The notes: generated by a model not told the origin, from the letters alone. 10,198 nucleotides of DNA from JBHELG01 sp046263195 (GCA_046263195.1 JBHELG010000025.1:1-10198), one strand, 5' to 3'; shown: positions 1 to 7,418, counted from the first letter of the stretch. Numbers and translations: made by a program.

Positions 1-962
1 CGCGCTCGCTCGTCGAGGGCGCGTAACCGCTCGTCGACGGTTCGCAGCGGCGCGTCCCAGGCGATGGTCCGGATCGGCCAGGGGATGGTCATGCCAGCCT
101 CCTCGACCGCACGCTTCGCGGCCGCGAGCACCCGATCCTGAGCCGAGCGCACGGAGCGGATGTCAGGGAGGGTCCAGTAGAGGATCTCGAAGTTGACGCT
201 CGACTCACCGAGTTCCGTGAGCAGGACCTCGGGCTCGGGGGCTGCGAGCACGCCTGGGACGTCCACAACCGCACTGCGAATGACCTCCCGGGCCCTGTCG
301 TGATCGTCGCGGTAGTCCACCCCGATCTCGAACACACTGCGCCGGCGTCCGCGGCGCGTCAGGTTCACGATGGGGTTCTTGAACACGTCCGCGTTGGGGA
401 TGAGCACGATCTCGCCGTCGTAGGTCAGCAACCGGGTGACCCGCAGATCGAGATCCTCGACCGTGCCTTCGTAGTCGTTCGTCTGGATCTGATCTCCCGC
501 CCGGAACGGCTTGCGGATGAGCAGCACGATGCCCGAGATGAAGTTCTCGAGGATGCTCTGCACCGCCACCGCCACTGCGACCCCGGCGATTCCGAGGGTG
601 GCGAGGGCCGAGCCGACCGGCACGCCCGTGACGGACAAGGCGAGCAGGATCGCCACGATGACCATGATGACGCGAACAAGTTGGAAGGTCAGTCGCTCGG
701 CGACACGGTCCGCCGACCGGCGACGCAGGGCCCGCTCGGCTCCTCTGGCCACGAGCTGACTGAGCACCACCCCCGCCGCCAACACGAGCACGGCGAGAAA
801 GATCAGCGGCAGCTTCTCGAAGAAGCCCTGCACAAGCCCCGAAAGGGTCCGCACCGCAGGCGAGTACCAGGGGCCGCTCGGCGGCTCCACGGGCAGCTGC
901 GCGAACCGGAGACCGACCAGCCTCGTGACCTCTCCCGCTCCGAATGCTCCGAAGCCAGACAT
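1..962 (-). CDS. MscS-family small-conductance mechanosensitive channel (C-terminus cut by window edge)
   Basis: Reading from an ATG at 960-962 leftwards, the frame stays open for 320 codons to the window edge, so the stop lies outside. The product is an inner-membrane channel of the MscS family, which opens under membrane tension to release solutes on hypo-osmotic shock (family knowledge). Visible: a short N-terminal stretch, TM1 at about residues 48-70, TM2 at about 94-114, and the pore-lining TM3 from about 117, rich in Ala/Gly/Val. TM3 is followed by the family signature around 135-159 (NFISGIVLLIRKPFRAGDQI), then the beta domain with LIPNADVFKNPIVN at about 187-200 and a cytoplasmic alpha/beta domain. 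The start is supported by GAGGAGGG at 970-977, 7 nt upstream. The gene is divergent from the topoisomerase operon. No adenylate-binding or other C-terminal extension can be judged because the end is missing. Confidence 0.9.
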   Translation of the reverse strand, partial: MSGFGAFGAGEVTRLVGLRFAQLPVEPPSGPWYSPAVRTLSGLVQGFFEKLPLIFLAVLVLAAGVVLSQLVARGAERALRRRSADRVAERLTFQLVRVIMVIVAILLALSVTGVPVGSALATLGIAGVAVAVAVQSILENFISGIVLLIRKPFRAGDQIQTNDYEGTVEDLDLRVTRLLTYDGEIVLIPNADVFKNPIVNLTRRGRRRSVFEIGVDYRDDHDRAREVIRSAVVDVPGVLAAPEPEVLLTELGESSVNFEILYWTLPDIRSVRSAQDRVLAAAKRAVEEAGMTIPWPIRTIAWDAPLRTVDERLRALDERA

Positions 963-1206
963 ACCGGTACCCTCCTCGCGGTTCGGGCGACGCGCAGGTC
1001 CTCGTATTCTGCCCTGGTTCCTGACACTGCCTCCGCCGGCTGCGTGTCGCGCCTCCAGGGCTTGACTGCCCGCATCTCATACCGTTCCCAGGGTCGAGTG
1101 TTGTGCGAGGTGGACCCACAGCACTCGCTGCGCGAAGGACTGCCGCACCAGAAGACCAGCCGACACTGGCACGGCTCCCCGAGGACCCGAGCGAGCGAGG
1201 ACAACG
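963..1206. other. Divergent intergenic region, mscS-like / parE-like
   Basis: This 244-bp gap between two divergent starts must hold the promoters of both the channel gene and the topoisomerase operon. I see the ribosome binding sites at each end (970-977 minus strand, 1197-1200 plus strand). I see no convincing -35/-10 pair: a TTGACT at 1062-1067 has no credible -10 at 16-18 bp. No RNA gene or clear inverted repeat was recognised. Confidence 0.4.
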
Positions 1207-3165
1207 TTGGCCCGCACCCGCAGCCCAGCCCGGCCGGCTACTGAGGCCGGTAACGACTACACGGCGAGACACATATCCGTCCTGGAAGGACTCGAAGCGG
1301 TCCGCCGGCGACCGGGTATGTACATCGGCTCGACGGATGGCCGTGGCCTTCACCATCTCGTGTGGGAGGTCGTGGACAACGCCGTCGACGAGCACCTCGC
1401 TGGCCATGCTTCCACTGTCGAGGTGCTGATCCGGGCCGACGGCGGGCTCGCGGTGGCCGATGACGGGCGGGGCATACCCGTGGACCTCCACGAGAAGGAG
1501 CAGCGCCCGGCGGTCGAGGTCGCACTCACGAAGCTCCACGCGGGAGGGAAGTTCGACCGGCAGGCGTACGCGGTCTCGGGCGGTCTTCACGGCGTCGGGG
1601 TCTCCGTGGTGAACGCGCTGTCAGCTCGCACCGAAGTCGATGTCTCGCGGGGGGGGAAGCGGTACACAATCGCTTTCGAGCGCGGTCACAAGGTGGCTGA
1701 CCTGCAGGTTGTCGGCAAGTCAAAGGGCCACGGCACGCTTCTGCGGTTCTGGCCGGATCCGGACGTCTTCGAGACGGTGACCTTCGATGCCCAGATCATC
1801 GCAGAGCGGCTGAAGGAGACCGCCCTCCTCAACCCGGGACTGACTCTCACCCTCAAGGATGAGCGCGACGCCTCGACCAGGACCTTCCACTATTCCCATG
1901 GCTTGAGGGACTTCGTCAGTCTGCTCCTGCACGGCAGGGAACCGCTGGCCGCTCCCATCGAGGTCCATCATGCGGGCGAAGTCGAGGGCTTGCCCTTCGC
2001 GCTCGATGTGGTGTTCACCTGGAGTGAGGCGTTTCATGACGAGCGTCTGCGCTCCTATGTGAACATCGTCCGCACCGCCGACGGAGGCACCCACGAGGAG
2101 GGCTTTCGGCGCGCGCTGACGTCGACTCTGAACAAGTTCGGTCGGGACGCGAACGCGTTGACGAAGCAGGACCCCAACCTGACGGGCGACGACGTGCGCG
2201 AAGGCCTCGTCGCGGTCATCTCGCTGAAGATGTCCGACCCTCAGTTCGAGGGTCAGACCAAGGGCCGACTGGGATCGAGCGTCGCCCGCGGCTACGTCGA
2301 ATCCGTGGTGAGCGAGGCCTTGAGCACCTGGTTCAGCAAGCACCGCACCGCAGGGCGCAAGATCGTGAAGCGCTGCGCGGTGGCGGCTCGGGCCCGCCAG
2401 GCCGCGAAGGCGGCACGGGAGCTGACGCGACGGAAGGGTCTGCTCGACAGCCAGTCCGCAGGCCTGCCGGGCAAGCTCGCCGACTGCACGAGCCGCAACC
2501 CCGATGAAACCGAGCTGTTCGTGGTGGAGGGCGATTCGGCCGGCGGCTCGAGCAAACTCGCCCGCGACCGCCACACCCAGGCCGTGCTACCGCTGCGAGG
2601 CAAGGTCCTCAACGTCGAGAAGGCGCAGCTGCGCCGCGTGCTCGAGAACTCCGAGATCCAGGCGCTCGTAAAAGCGGTCGGCACAGGCATCGGCGACGCC
2701 TTCGAATACGCGGCGCTCCGCTACGACAAGATCATCCTCATGGCCGACGCCGACGTGGACGGCGGCCACATCACCACCCTGCTGCTCACCTTCTTCTTTC
2801 GACTCGCCCCGAAGCTGATCGAGGGCGGCCACCTCTACCTCGCCCAGCCGCCCCTCTACCAGCTGCGCAGGGGCAGCCGGGTCACATACGCCATGAGTGA
2901 CGCCGAACGCGACAAGCTGCTGAAGACGGCCTTCAAGGGCCAGGGCACGACCGAGATCCAGCGCTTCAAGGGTCTCGGCGAGATGGACGCCGAGCAGCTG
3001 TGGGCCACGACCATGGACCCCCTCCGCCGCACGATCCTGAGGGTCACGGTCGAGCAAGCCGAACAGGCGGACGAGATCTTCACACTCCTCATGGGCGACG
3101 CCTCCGAGCCCCGTCGCGAGTGGATCGAAGCCAACGCGAAGTTCGCGCTGAACGTCGACGTGTGA
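1207..3165 (+). CDS. parE: Type II DNA topoisomerase subunit B (ParE-like; GyrB/ParE family)
   Basis: 652 aa, the ATPase and TOPRIM subunit of an A2B2 type II topoisomerase. GHKL ATPase: Glu54 (general base) and Asn58 in EVVDNAVDE, DDGRGIP at 85-91, GGLHGVG at 125-131. Transducer: Lys352 in QTK. TOPRIM: EGDSAGG at 441-447, PLRGK, and DADVDG at 514-519. QRFKGLGEM is at 585-593. The length of about 650 suits an enzyme without the E. coli GyrB insertion. The N-terminal NYTARH-like start, the VAARAR region and KLADC recall the actinobacterial second topoisomerase (Topo IV type), from memory of Streptomyces ParE; a GyrB role is possible. Arg148 matches E. coli GyrB Arg136, a coumarin contact. The start is TTG at 1207, with GAGG at 1197-1200 six nt before it. 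The first in-frame Met (residue 38) lies inside the conserved core, so a non-ATG start is needed. The subunit A gene follows 46 bp later. Confidence 0.93.
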   Translation: MARTRSPARPATEAGNDYTARHISVLEGLEAVRRRPGMYIGSTDGRGLHHLVWEVVDNAVDEHLAGHASTVEVLIRADGGLAVADDGRGIPVDLHEKEQRPAVEVALTKLHAGGKFDRQAYAVSGGLHGVGVSVVNALSARTEVDVSRGGKRYTIAFERGHKVADLQVVGKSKGHGTLLRFWPDPDVFETVTFDAQIIAERLKETALLNPGLTLTLKDERDASTRTFHYSHGLRDFVSLLLHGREPLAAPIEVHHAGEVEGLPFALDVVFTWSEAFHDERLRSYVNIVRTADGGTHEEGFRRALTSTLNKFGRDANALTKQDPNLTGDDVREGLVAVISLKMSDPQFEGQTKGRLGSSVARGYVESVVSEALSTWFSKHRTAGRKIVKRCAVAARARQAAKAARELTRRKGLLDSQSAGLPGKLADCTSRNPDETELFVVEGDSAGGSSKLARDRHTQAVLPLRGKVLNVEKAQLRRVLENSEIQALVKAVGTGIGDAFEYAALRYDKIILMADADVDGGHITTLLLTFFFRLAPKLIEGGHLYLAQPPLYQLRRGSRVTYAMSDAERDKLLKTAFKGQGTTEIQRFKGLGEMDAEQLWATTMDPLRRTILRVTVEQAEQADEIFTLLMGDASEPRREWIEANAKFALNVDV

Positions 3166-3211
3166 ATCGCCCGGCCGGCGCCAGGCAGACCGACCCAGGT
3201 AGGTGCAGCAG

Positions 3212-5638
3212 ATGAGCAGACAGCTTGACCTGCTCTCGCAGGGCAACGGCGGGAGAGTCGTCGAAGTCGCCATCGAGGAGCGAATGGAGCAGTCGTTCCT
3301 CGACTATGCGATGTCGGTCATCGTCGGACGGGCGCTACCCGACGTGCGTGACGGCCTCAAGCCGGTCCAGCGGCGCATCTTGTACTCGATGTGGGAGTCG
3401 CGGCTGCTGCCGGACAGGCCCTACCGCAAGTGCGCCTCGGCCGTGGGGGAGGTCATGAAGAAATATCACCCCCACGGTGACGCCTCGATCTACGACGCGC
3501 TCGTTCGAATGGCACAGGACTTCTCGAGCCGGGAGCCGCTCATCGACGGGCACGGCAATTTCGGGTCGGTCGACGGCGACCCGCCCGCCGCTATGCGCTA
3601 CACCGAGGCCCGTCTCTCCCCCGTCGCTCTTGCGCTGCTCGACGGCATCGAGGAAGACACCGTCGACTTCGTGGACAACTACGACGGCTACGAACGAGAA
3701 CCGGTTGTGCTGCCCGCGCGCGTGCCGAACCTGCTCGTGAACGGCGCGACGGGGATCGCGGTGGGGATGGCGACGAACATTCCCCCGCACAATCTCGGGG
3801 AGACCATCGACGCGACGCTGCTCCTGCTCGCCGAGCCCGAGACGACCCTCGACGAGCTCATGAAACGCGTTCCCGCCCCGGATTTCCCGACCGGGGCGCG
3901 CATCGTGGCCACCAATGGCATCCGGGAGGCTTACGCCACGGGGCGTGGTGCGGTCACCGTGGAGGCGGTCGCCACGACCGAGATCCGCAGCGGCAATCTG
4001 CCCAGGATCATCGTCACCGAGATCCCCTACCAGGTGAACAAGGCGGCGTTGCTGGCGAAGATCGCCGGCCTCGTCCAGGCCCGCAAGCTGGACGCGATCC
4101 GGGACCTGCGGGACGAATCCTCCCGGGACGGCATGCGGGTGGTCATCGAACTGAAGCGCGGCGAGGATCCCGCCCACGTGCTCGCCAAGCTCTACGACCT
4201 CACCGAGCTGCGGTCGAACTTCAACGTCAACACGGTGGCCCTCGTCGACGGGGCGCCGCGGACGCTCGGCCTGCGCGACTGCCTGCTCGCCTACATCGCA
4301 CATCAACGTGCTGTTCTCACCCGTCGGACCCGGCACCGGCGGGAGAAGGCGGCGGCTCGTGCGCACGTCCTGGAAGGGCTGTTGAAGGCACTCGACCACC
4401 TCGACGAGGTCATCGCGCTCATCCGTGGCGCGGAATCGGCCGATGCCGCCAAGCACGAGCTCATTTCCCGCTTCGAGCTCACGGAGACCCAGGCCCAAGC
4501 GGTGCTCGACATGCAGTTGCGTCGTCTTGCTGCCCTCGAACGCGCGCGGCTCCGGGAGGAGTACGAGGAGCTGGGTGAGCTCATCGCCGAGCTCGACGCC
4601 ATCCTTGCCGACCCGGCGATGCTCGACCGGCTACTGGCTCAGGAGCTGACCGACCTCAGGCGCGTCCATGCCACCCCCCGGCGCAGCCGGCTGGTCGCTT
4701 CCGGGATCTCCGCCGGCGACGTGCTCGCAGGCGGGTCACGGGCCGGGTTGGAAGCCCAACCGGTCACGGTGTTCGTCACGACCACCGGCTATCTGAAGCC
4801 GATACCGCAACGCCGCACCAGCCCGGCACATCCACAGCCACACGACCCCGCAGTCGCGGTCCTCCGCTGCACCACCCATGACAGCCTGCTGCTCGTCGAC
4901 GAGGGGGGCGCGGGTTACCGGGTCGAACTGACCGATGTGCCGGTCGTGCGCAGCCGGGACCGAGGCACGGATCCGTCCCAGACCCTCGGCGAACCGCCGG
5001 CCGCGCGGCTGGTGGGTGCGGTCGTGCTGAGCGACAGGGCTGACGAGACGCTCGTTACTGTCTCGGCTCAGGGGCGGGTGAAGCGGACTCCGAAGGCTAC
5101 CTACGACTCCCACACCTCGACGGTGCAGGCGGCGGGCGTGAAAGAGGGCGACCGCCTCGTGGGGGTTGCGACCTGTCGTGACGACGATGAGCTCTTCGTC
5201 GCACACAGTGGCGGGCTCGCGATCCGCTTTCCCGCCGCGGAGGTGCGCCCGATGGGCCGTACCGCAAGCGGTGTGATCGCGATGGACGTACCGCGCGGCG
5301 AGGAGGTCGTCAGCGTCACGGTGGCTGCGGGCCATGGTTCACAAGCCGACTACGTGCTCACGGTGGGCGCGGACGGGACCGGCAAGCGAACGCCACTCGA
5401 CGAGTACCCCGTGCAGGGGCGGGGAGGCAAAGGTGTGCAGAGCGGTGTGAGGCGGCTGCTCTGGTGCGGGATCGAAGCGGACCTCCACCTCCAGGGGGAG
5501 CGGCCCGTGGTCGTCCGACCGGTCGACCTCGCCGAGAATCGGCGCACCGGCAAGGGGCGGCCGCTCGAAGTGCCGGTGAACCGGAGGATCGTCGCTGAGA
5601 CGAAGTCACCACCGCACACGCAGCTGGTGGAGGGGTGA
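3212..5638 (+). CDS. parC: Type II DNA topoisomerase subunit A (ParC-like; GyrA/ParC family)
   Basis: 808 aa from ATG 3212, the DNA breakage-reunion subunit partnering the B subunit encoded just upstream. Visible: the winged-helix region with HPHGDASIYDALVRMAQ (about 86-102), catalytic Tyr130 in AAMRYTEARL, NGATGIAVGMATNIPPHN (about 177-194), a coiled-coil region at about 375-480, and a beta-pinwheel C-terminal domain from about 515. At the quinolone-contact position of E. coli GyrA Ser83 there is Ala91, followed by Ser92; the acidic Asp95 is kept. The first pinwheel blade (about 518-570) has no GyrA box, but QGRGGKG occurs at 735-741. Lack of a blade-1 box and resemblance of the last blades to Streptomyces ParC (from memory) favour a Topo IV-type decatenase; gyrase is the alternative. 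An in-frame GTG at 3203 is possible, but AGGTAGG at 3197-3203 sits 8 nt before ATG 3212, which I prefer. Confidence 0.92.
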   Translation: MSRQLDLLSQGNGGRVVEVAIEERMEQSFLDYAMSVIVGRALPDVRDGLKPVQRRILYSMWESRLLPDRPYRKCASAVGEVMKKYHPHGDASIYDALVRMAQDFSSREPLIDGHGNFGSVDGDPPAAMRYTEARLSPVALALLDGIEEDTVDFVDNYDGYEREPVVLPARVPNLLVNGATGIAVGMATNIPPHNLGETIDATLLLLAEPETTLDELMKRVPAPDFPTGARIVATNGIREAYATGRGAVTVEAVATTEIRSGNLPRIIVTEIPYQVNKAALLAKIAGLVQARKLDAIRDLRDESSRDGMRVVIELKRGEDPAHVLAKLYDLTELRSNFNVNTVALVDGAPRTLGLRDCLLAYIAHQRAVLTRRTRHRREKAAARAHVLEGLLKALDHLDEVIALIRGAESADAAKHELISRFELTETQAQAVLDMQLRRLAALERARLREEYEELGELIAELDAILADPAMLDRLLAQELTDLRRVHATPRRSRLVASGISAGDVLAGGSRAGLEAQPVTVFVTTTGYLKPIPQRRTSPAHPQPHDPAVAVLRCTTHDSLLLVDEGGAGYRVELTDVPVVRSRDRGTDPSQTLGEPPAARLVGAVVLSDRADETLVTVSAQGRVKRTPKATYDSHTSTVQAAGVKEGDRLVGVATCRDDDELFVAHSGGLAIRFPAAEVRPMGRTASGVIAMDVPRGEEVVSVTVAAGHGSQADYVLTVGADGTGKRTPLDEYPVQGRGGKGVQSGVRRLLWCGIEADLHLQGERPVVVRPVDLAENRRTGKGRPLEVPVNRRIVAETKSPPHTQLVEG

Positions 5639-5677
5639 ACGACTCAGGTCCTCTCCTGCCTCGCTTGCGCAGTGTCC

Positions 5678-5697
5678 CATCACGGCTCGTGGTGATG
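5678..5697 (+). terminator. Hairpin after parC-like gene (first of two overlapping)
   Basis: CATCAC (5678-5683) pairs with GTGATG (5692-5697) around an 8-nt loop, about 40 nt after the parC stop. There is no T-run after it, so a role as intrinsic terminator is uncertain. Its right arm is shared with the next hairpin. Confidence 0.35.
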
Positions 5698-5711
5698 AGG
5701 CCTTTCTCATC
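5694..5711 (+). terminator. Hairpin after parC-like gene (second, mutually exclusive with the first)
   Basis: GATGAG (5694-5699) pairs with CTCATC (5706-5711) around a 6-nt loop. Bases 5694-5697 are also the right arm of the upstream hairpin, so only one can form at a time. No T-tract follows. It may be a weak terminator or a processing site between the topoisomerase operon and the cold-shock gene. Confidence 0.3.
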
Positions 5712-5740
5712 CTCCAACTGAACGGCGTGCTCCGGCGATA

Positions 5741-5820
5741 CCCTCCCAGCGCTGCTGCGCGACTCGGGGCGCAGGTCGGGCTGTGGCTGGGGTGAGGGCA
5801 CCCGCTGGAGATTGGGAGGG
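5741..5820 (+). promoter_or_regulatory. Cold-shock gene leader that can sequester its own ribosome binding site
   Basis: CCCTCCCA (5741-5748) is the exact reverse complement of TGGGAGGG (5813-5820), which holds the purine-rich ribosome binding region directly before the ATG at 5823. A smaller hairpin, GGGTG (5790-5794) with CACCC (5799-5803) and a 4-nt loop, would nest inside. A second pyrimidine run, CCTCC at 5711-5715, could compete for the same site. In RNA this could mask the ribosome binding site. Regulation is inference; the complementarity is directly visible, and chance pairing is possible in GC-rich DNA. Confidence 0.35.
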
Positions 5821-5822
5821 GC

Positions 5823-6089
5823 ATGCAGGAGCGTGTCATCGGCACACCACTGGCCGCAGTACCCCATTCTCCGGCCGATTGTTCGCCAAGAGCGACGGGC
5901 ACGGTGCGCTGGTACAGCAGCGAAAAGGGCTACGGCTTCATCGCGGGCGACGACGGAGTGAAGCGCTTCGTGCGCTATTCGGACATCGACATGGAGGGAT
6001 TCAAGGAGTTGACCGAGGGGCAGCGAGTGAGCTTCGAGGTCGGTGACGACGGGCGGGGGCCCGTCGCGCGCGACGTCTGCCCGCTGTGA
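5823..6089 (+). CDS. Diverged cold-shock-domain protein with N-terminal extension
   Basis: 88 aa. Residues about 25-86 form one cold-shock (OB-fold, CspA-type) domain that binds single-stranded RNA or DNA: TGTVRWYSSEKGYGFI (25-40, containing RNP1 KGYGFI), then RFVRYSDI (48-55, the RNP2 region), GFKELTEGQRVSFEV and GPVARDV. Compared with the usual family sequence, KWFN is RWYS, and the RNP2 position that is normally His (VFVHFS) is Arg51. An extension of about 24 residues precedes the domain, whereas typical Csp proteins of about 67 aa begin right at it. The start is the least sure part: GGGAGGG at 5814-5820 is only 2 nt from the ATG, while GGAG at 5807-5810 is 12 nt away. A GTG at 5904 would cut into the first strand. 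It is convergent with the sugar dehydrogenase gene, 9 bp away. Confidence 0.78.
   Translation: MQERVIGTPLAAVPHSPADCSPRATGTVRWYSSEKGYGFIAGDDGVKRFVRYSDIDMEGFKELTEGQRVSFEVGDDGRGPVARDVCPL
6047..6066 (-). terminator. GC-rich hairpin 33 nt past the dehydrogenase stop, inside the cold-shock gene
   Basis: CGACGGGC (6047-6054) and GCCCGTCG (6059-6066) form a perfect 8-bp stem with a GGGG loop (CCCC on the minus strand). For the leftward operon it lies 33 nt past the stop at 6099, where a terminator would be expected given the 9-bp gap to the convergent gene. It has no T-tract and lies inside coding DNA, so it may be a by-product of codon choice. Confidence 0.3.
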
Positions 6090-6098
6090 CGCTCGAGT

Positions 6099-7418
6099 TC
6101 ATTCGGCGCTGATGAGGTTGACCTCGCCCTCGGCGTTGAGGACGTACAACTCTCCTGCTGCGTCCTCACCTAACGAGACGATCTGGCCGAGGTCTCCGAA
6201 CCGGTCGCTGTAGTCGCGACTGTCGCTGACGCCGTGGACGGGGTCGTAGCGGAAGCTCCGCACCCATCCGCCGCAGAGATCTGCGTAGAAGTATGTGCCG
6301 GCCAGTCCAGGGATGCGAGTGCCGCGATAGACGTAGCCTCCGATCACCCCACAGTTGCCGTCACCGGTTGGGTATTCGAGCACCGGAAGCACGAGACCCT
6401 GGCGAGAGCAGCCCTGCCGGGGGCGGAAACAACGGCTGCCCTCGAGGATGGGCCAGCCGTAGTTCAAGCCGCCGGCGTCCGCGGGAGCGACGTTGATCTC
6501 CTCTGCAGCGTTCTGACCGACGTCGGCCAGGTAGAGGAGTCCTGCCTCCCGGTCAAACGAGAAGCGCCAAGGGTTGCGCAATCCGTACGCCCAAACCTCG
6601 GGCGCGCCTCGTACCCCGCCCAGGGTTCGCCCATCGGCGAAGGGGTTGTCGGGCGGGATGGCGTAGGGCCGACCGTCACCGGCGGACGGGGCGACATCGA
6701 GGCGCAAGAGCGAGCCGAGCAGGGTCATGGGGTTCTGACCGTTGTTGAACCGGTCTCCTGAGGCGCCGCCGTCCCCGAGCCCAAGATAGAGGTAGCCGTC
6801 CGGGCCGAACGCGACCATGCCGCCGTTGTGGTTGGAGGCTGGCTGCTCCGCTGTGAGAAGCAGCCGACCGCTGGCTGGGTCCGCTCGGTCGGGGTCGGTG
6901 GAAACGTGATATTCGGCGAGACGGGTGTCGCCGTCTTCCGCTCCGCTGTAGTGGATGAAAAAGCGACCGTTGCGGGCGTAGTCGGGGTGGAAGGCGAGTC
7001 CGAGTAGGCCTCGCTCTCCGTCTGTGCGGGTGAGATCCGAGATGTCGAGAAACGGCTGCGGCAGGAGCGAGCCGTCGCTGACGATGCGGATCTGGCCGGC
7101 CCGTTCGACGATGAAGAGCCGCGCGTCACTCGGCGGGGAAGCGAGTAAGAGGGGGAAGTCGAGGTCATCGGTGACCAGCTTCAAGCTGAGAGGTGGAGGC
7201 TCGACGAAGGGGAGGCCGACCGTCGCTGACGTGGTGGGGGATGGAAGGGCGGCCTGTGGTGGGCTCGTGGCGGGCGCCGTGGGTGCGGACGAGGGCTGAG
7301 CACCGCCCGAGCAGGCGACGGCGAGGAGGGCAGCGGCGAGAGCGTGGGCAGTGACGCGCCGGTAGCGCCGGGGGTGCGGGGGTGTCCCCCGCGAGGTCGG
7401 GCTCGCGGCCGGGCTCAC
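6099..7418 (-). CDS. Secreted PQQ-dependent sugar dehydrogenase-family lipoprotein (GSDH fold)
   Basis: 439 aa from GTG 7418. Residues 1-35 look like a signal peptide (Arg-rich 17-21, hydrophobic 26-35) ending in LLAVAC, a lipobox-like site with Cys36. A Pro/Thr/Ser/Ala-rich linker to about 70 precedes a six-bladed beta-propeller of the glucose/sorbosone dehydrogenase family, whose members oxidise sugars using bound PQQ and calcium. Family features seen: GERGLLGLAFHPDY (134-147), NHNGG with His197 at the place of the catalytic His of soluble glucose dehydrogenase, GLRNP with Arg281-Asn282 as PQQ contacts, and ADVGQNAAEEIN. Cys330, 337, 356 and 382 could form disulfides outside the cell. The sugar is unknown, and some relatives have no proven PQQ activity. 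The start overlaps the exporter stop as GTGA, with GAAGGAG 5 nt upstream. A longer reading from ATG 7499 would bury the signal peptide and is rejected. Confidence 0.87.
   Translation of the reverse strand: MSPAASPTSRGTPPHPRRYRRVTAHALAAALLAVACSGGAQPSSAPTAPATSPPQAALPSPTTSATVGLPFVEPPPLSLKLVTDDLDFPLLLASPPSDARLFIVERAGQIRIVSDGSLLPQPFLDISDLTRTDGERGLLGLAFHPDYARNGRFFIHYSGAEDGDTRLAEYHVSTDPDRADPASGRLLLTAEQPASNHNGGMVAFGPDGYLYLGLGDGGASGDRFNNGQNPMTLLGSLLRLDVAPSAGDGRPYAIPPDNPFADGRTLGGVRGAPEVWAYGLRNPWRFSFDREAGLLYLADVGQNAAEEINVAPADAGGLNYGWPILEGSRCFRPRQGCSRQGLVLPVLEYPTGDGNCGVIGGYVYRGTRIPGLAGTYFYADLCGGWVRSFRYDPVHGVSDSRDYSDRFGDLGQIVSLGEDAAGELYVLNAEGEVNLISAE

Noticed and set aside
1062..1067. TTGACT as a -35 element for the topoisomerase operon
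   Set aside because: No acceptable -10 stands 16-18 bp downstream.
300..1244. Long plus-strand open frame (314 codons) opposite the MscS-like gene
   Set aside because: It is antisense to a clear channel gene, with low-complexity His/Asp/Arg composition and no recognisable domain. Such shadows are common in GC-rich DNA.
205..1590. Minus-strand open frame of 461 codons spanning the intergenic region and the start of the parE-like gene
   Set aside because: It overlaps the channel gene in another frame and the topoisomerase gene on the opposite strand. Its composition is Arg/Gly/Pro-rich with no family motif.
1720..2574. Minus-strand open frame (284 codons) inside the parE-like gene
   Set aside because: It lies antisense to conserved transducer and TOPRIM coding sequence, with no domain or ribosome binding evidence.
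3335..4498. Minus-strand open frame (387 codons) inside the parC-like gene
   Set aside because: It is antisense to the conserved breakage-reunion domain, and its protein is Val/Arg/His-biased without motifs.
5639..5822. A small gene or RNA gene between the parC-like and cold-shock genes
   Set aside because: No plausible coding frame with a start and ribosome binding site, and no tRNA-like cloverleaf was found; only the hairpins and leader pairing described.
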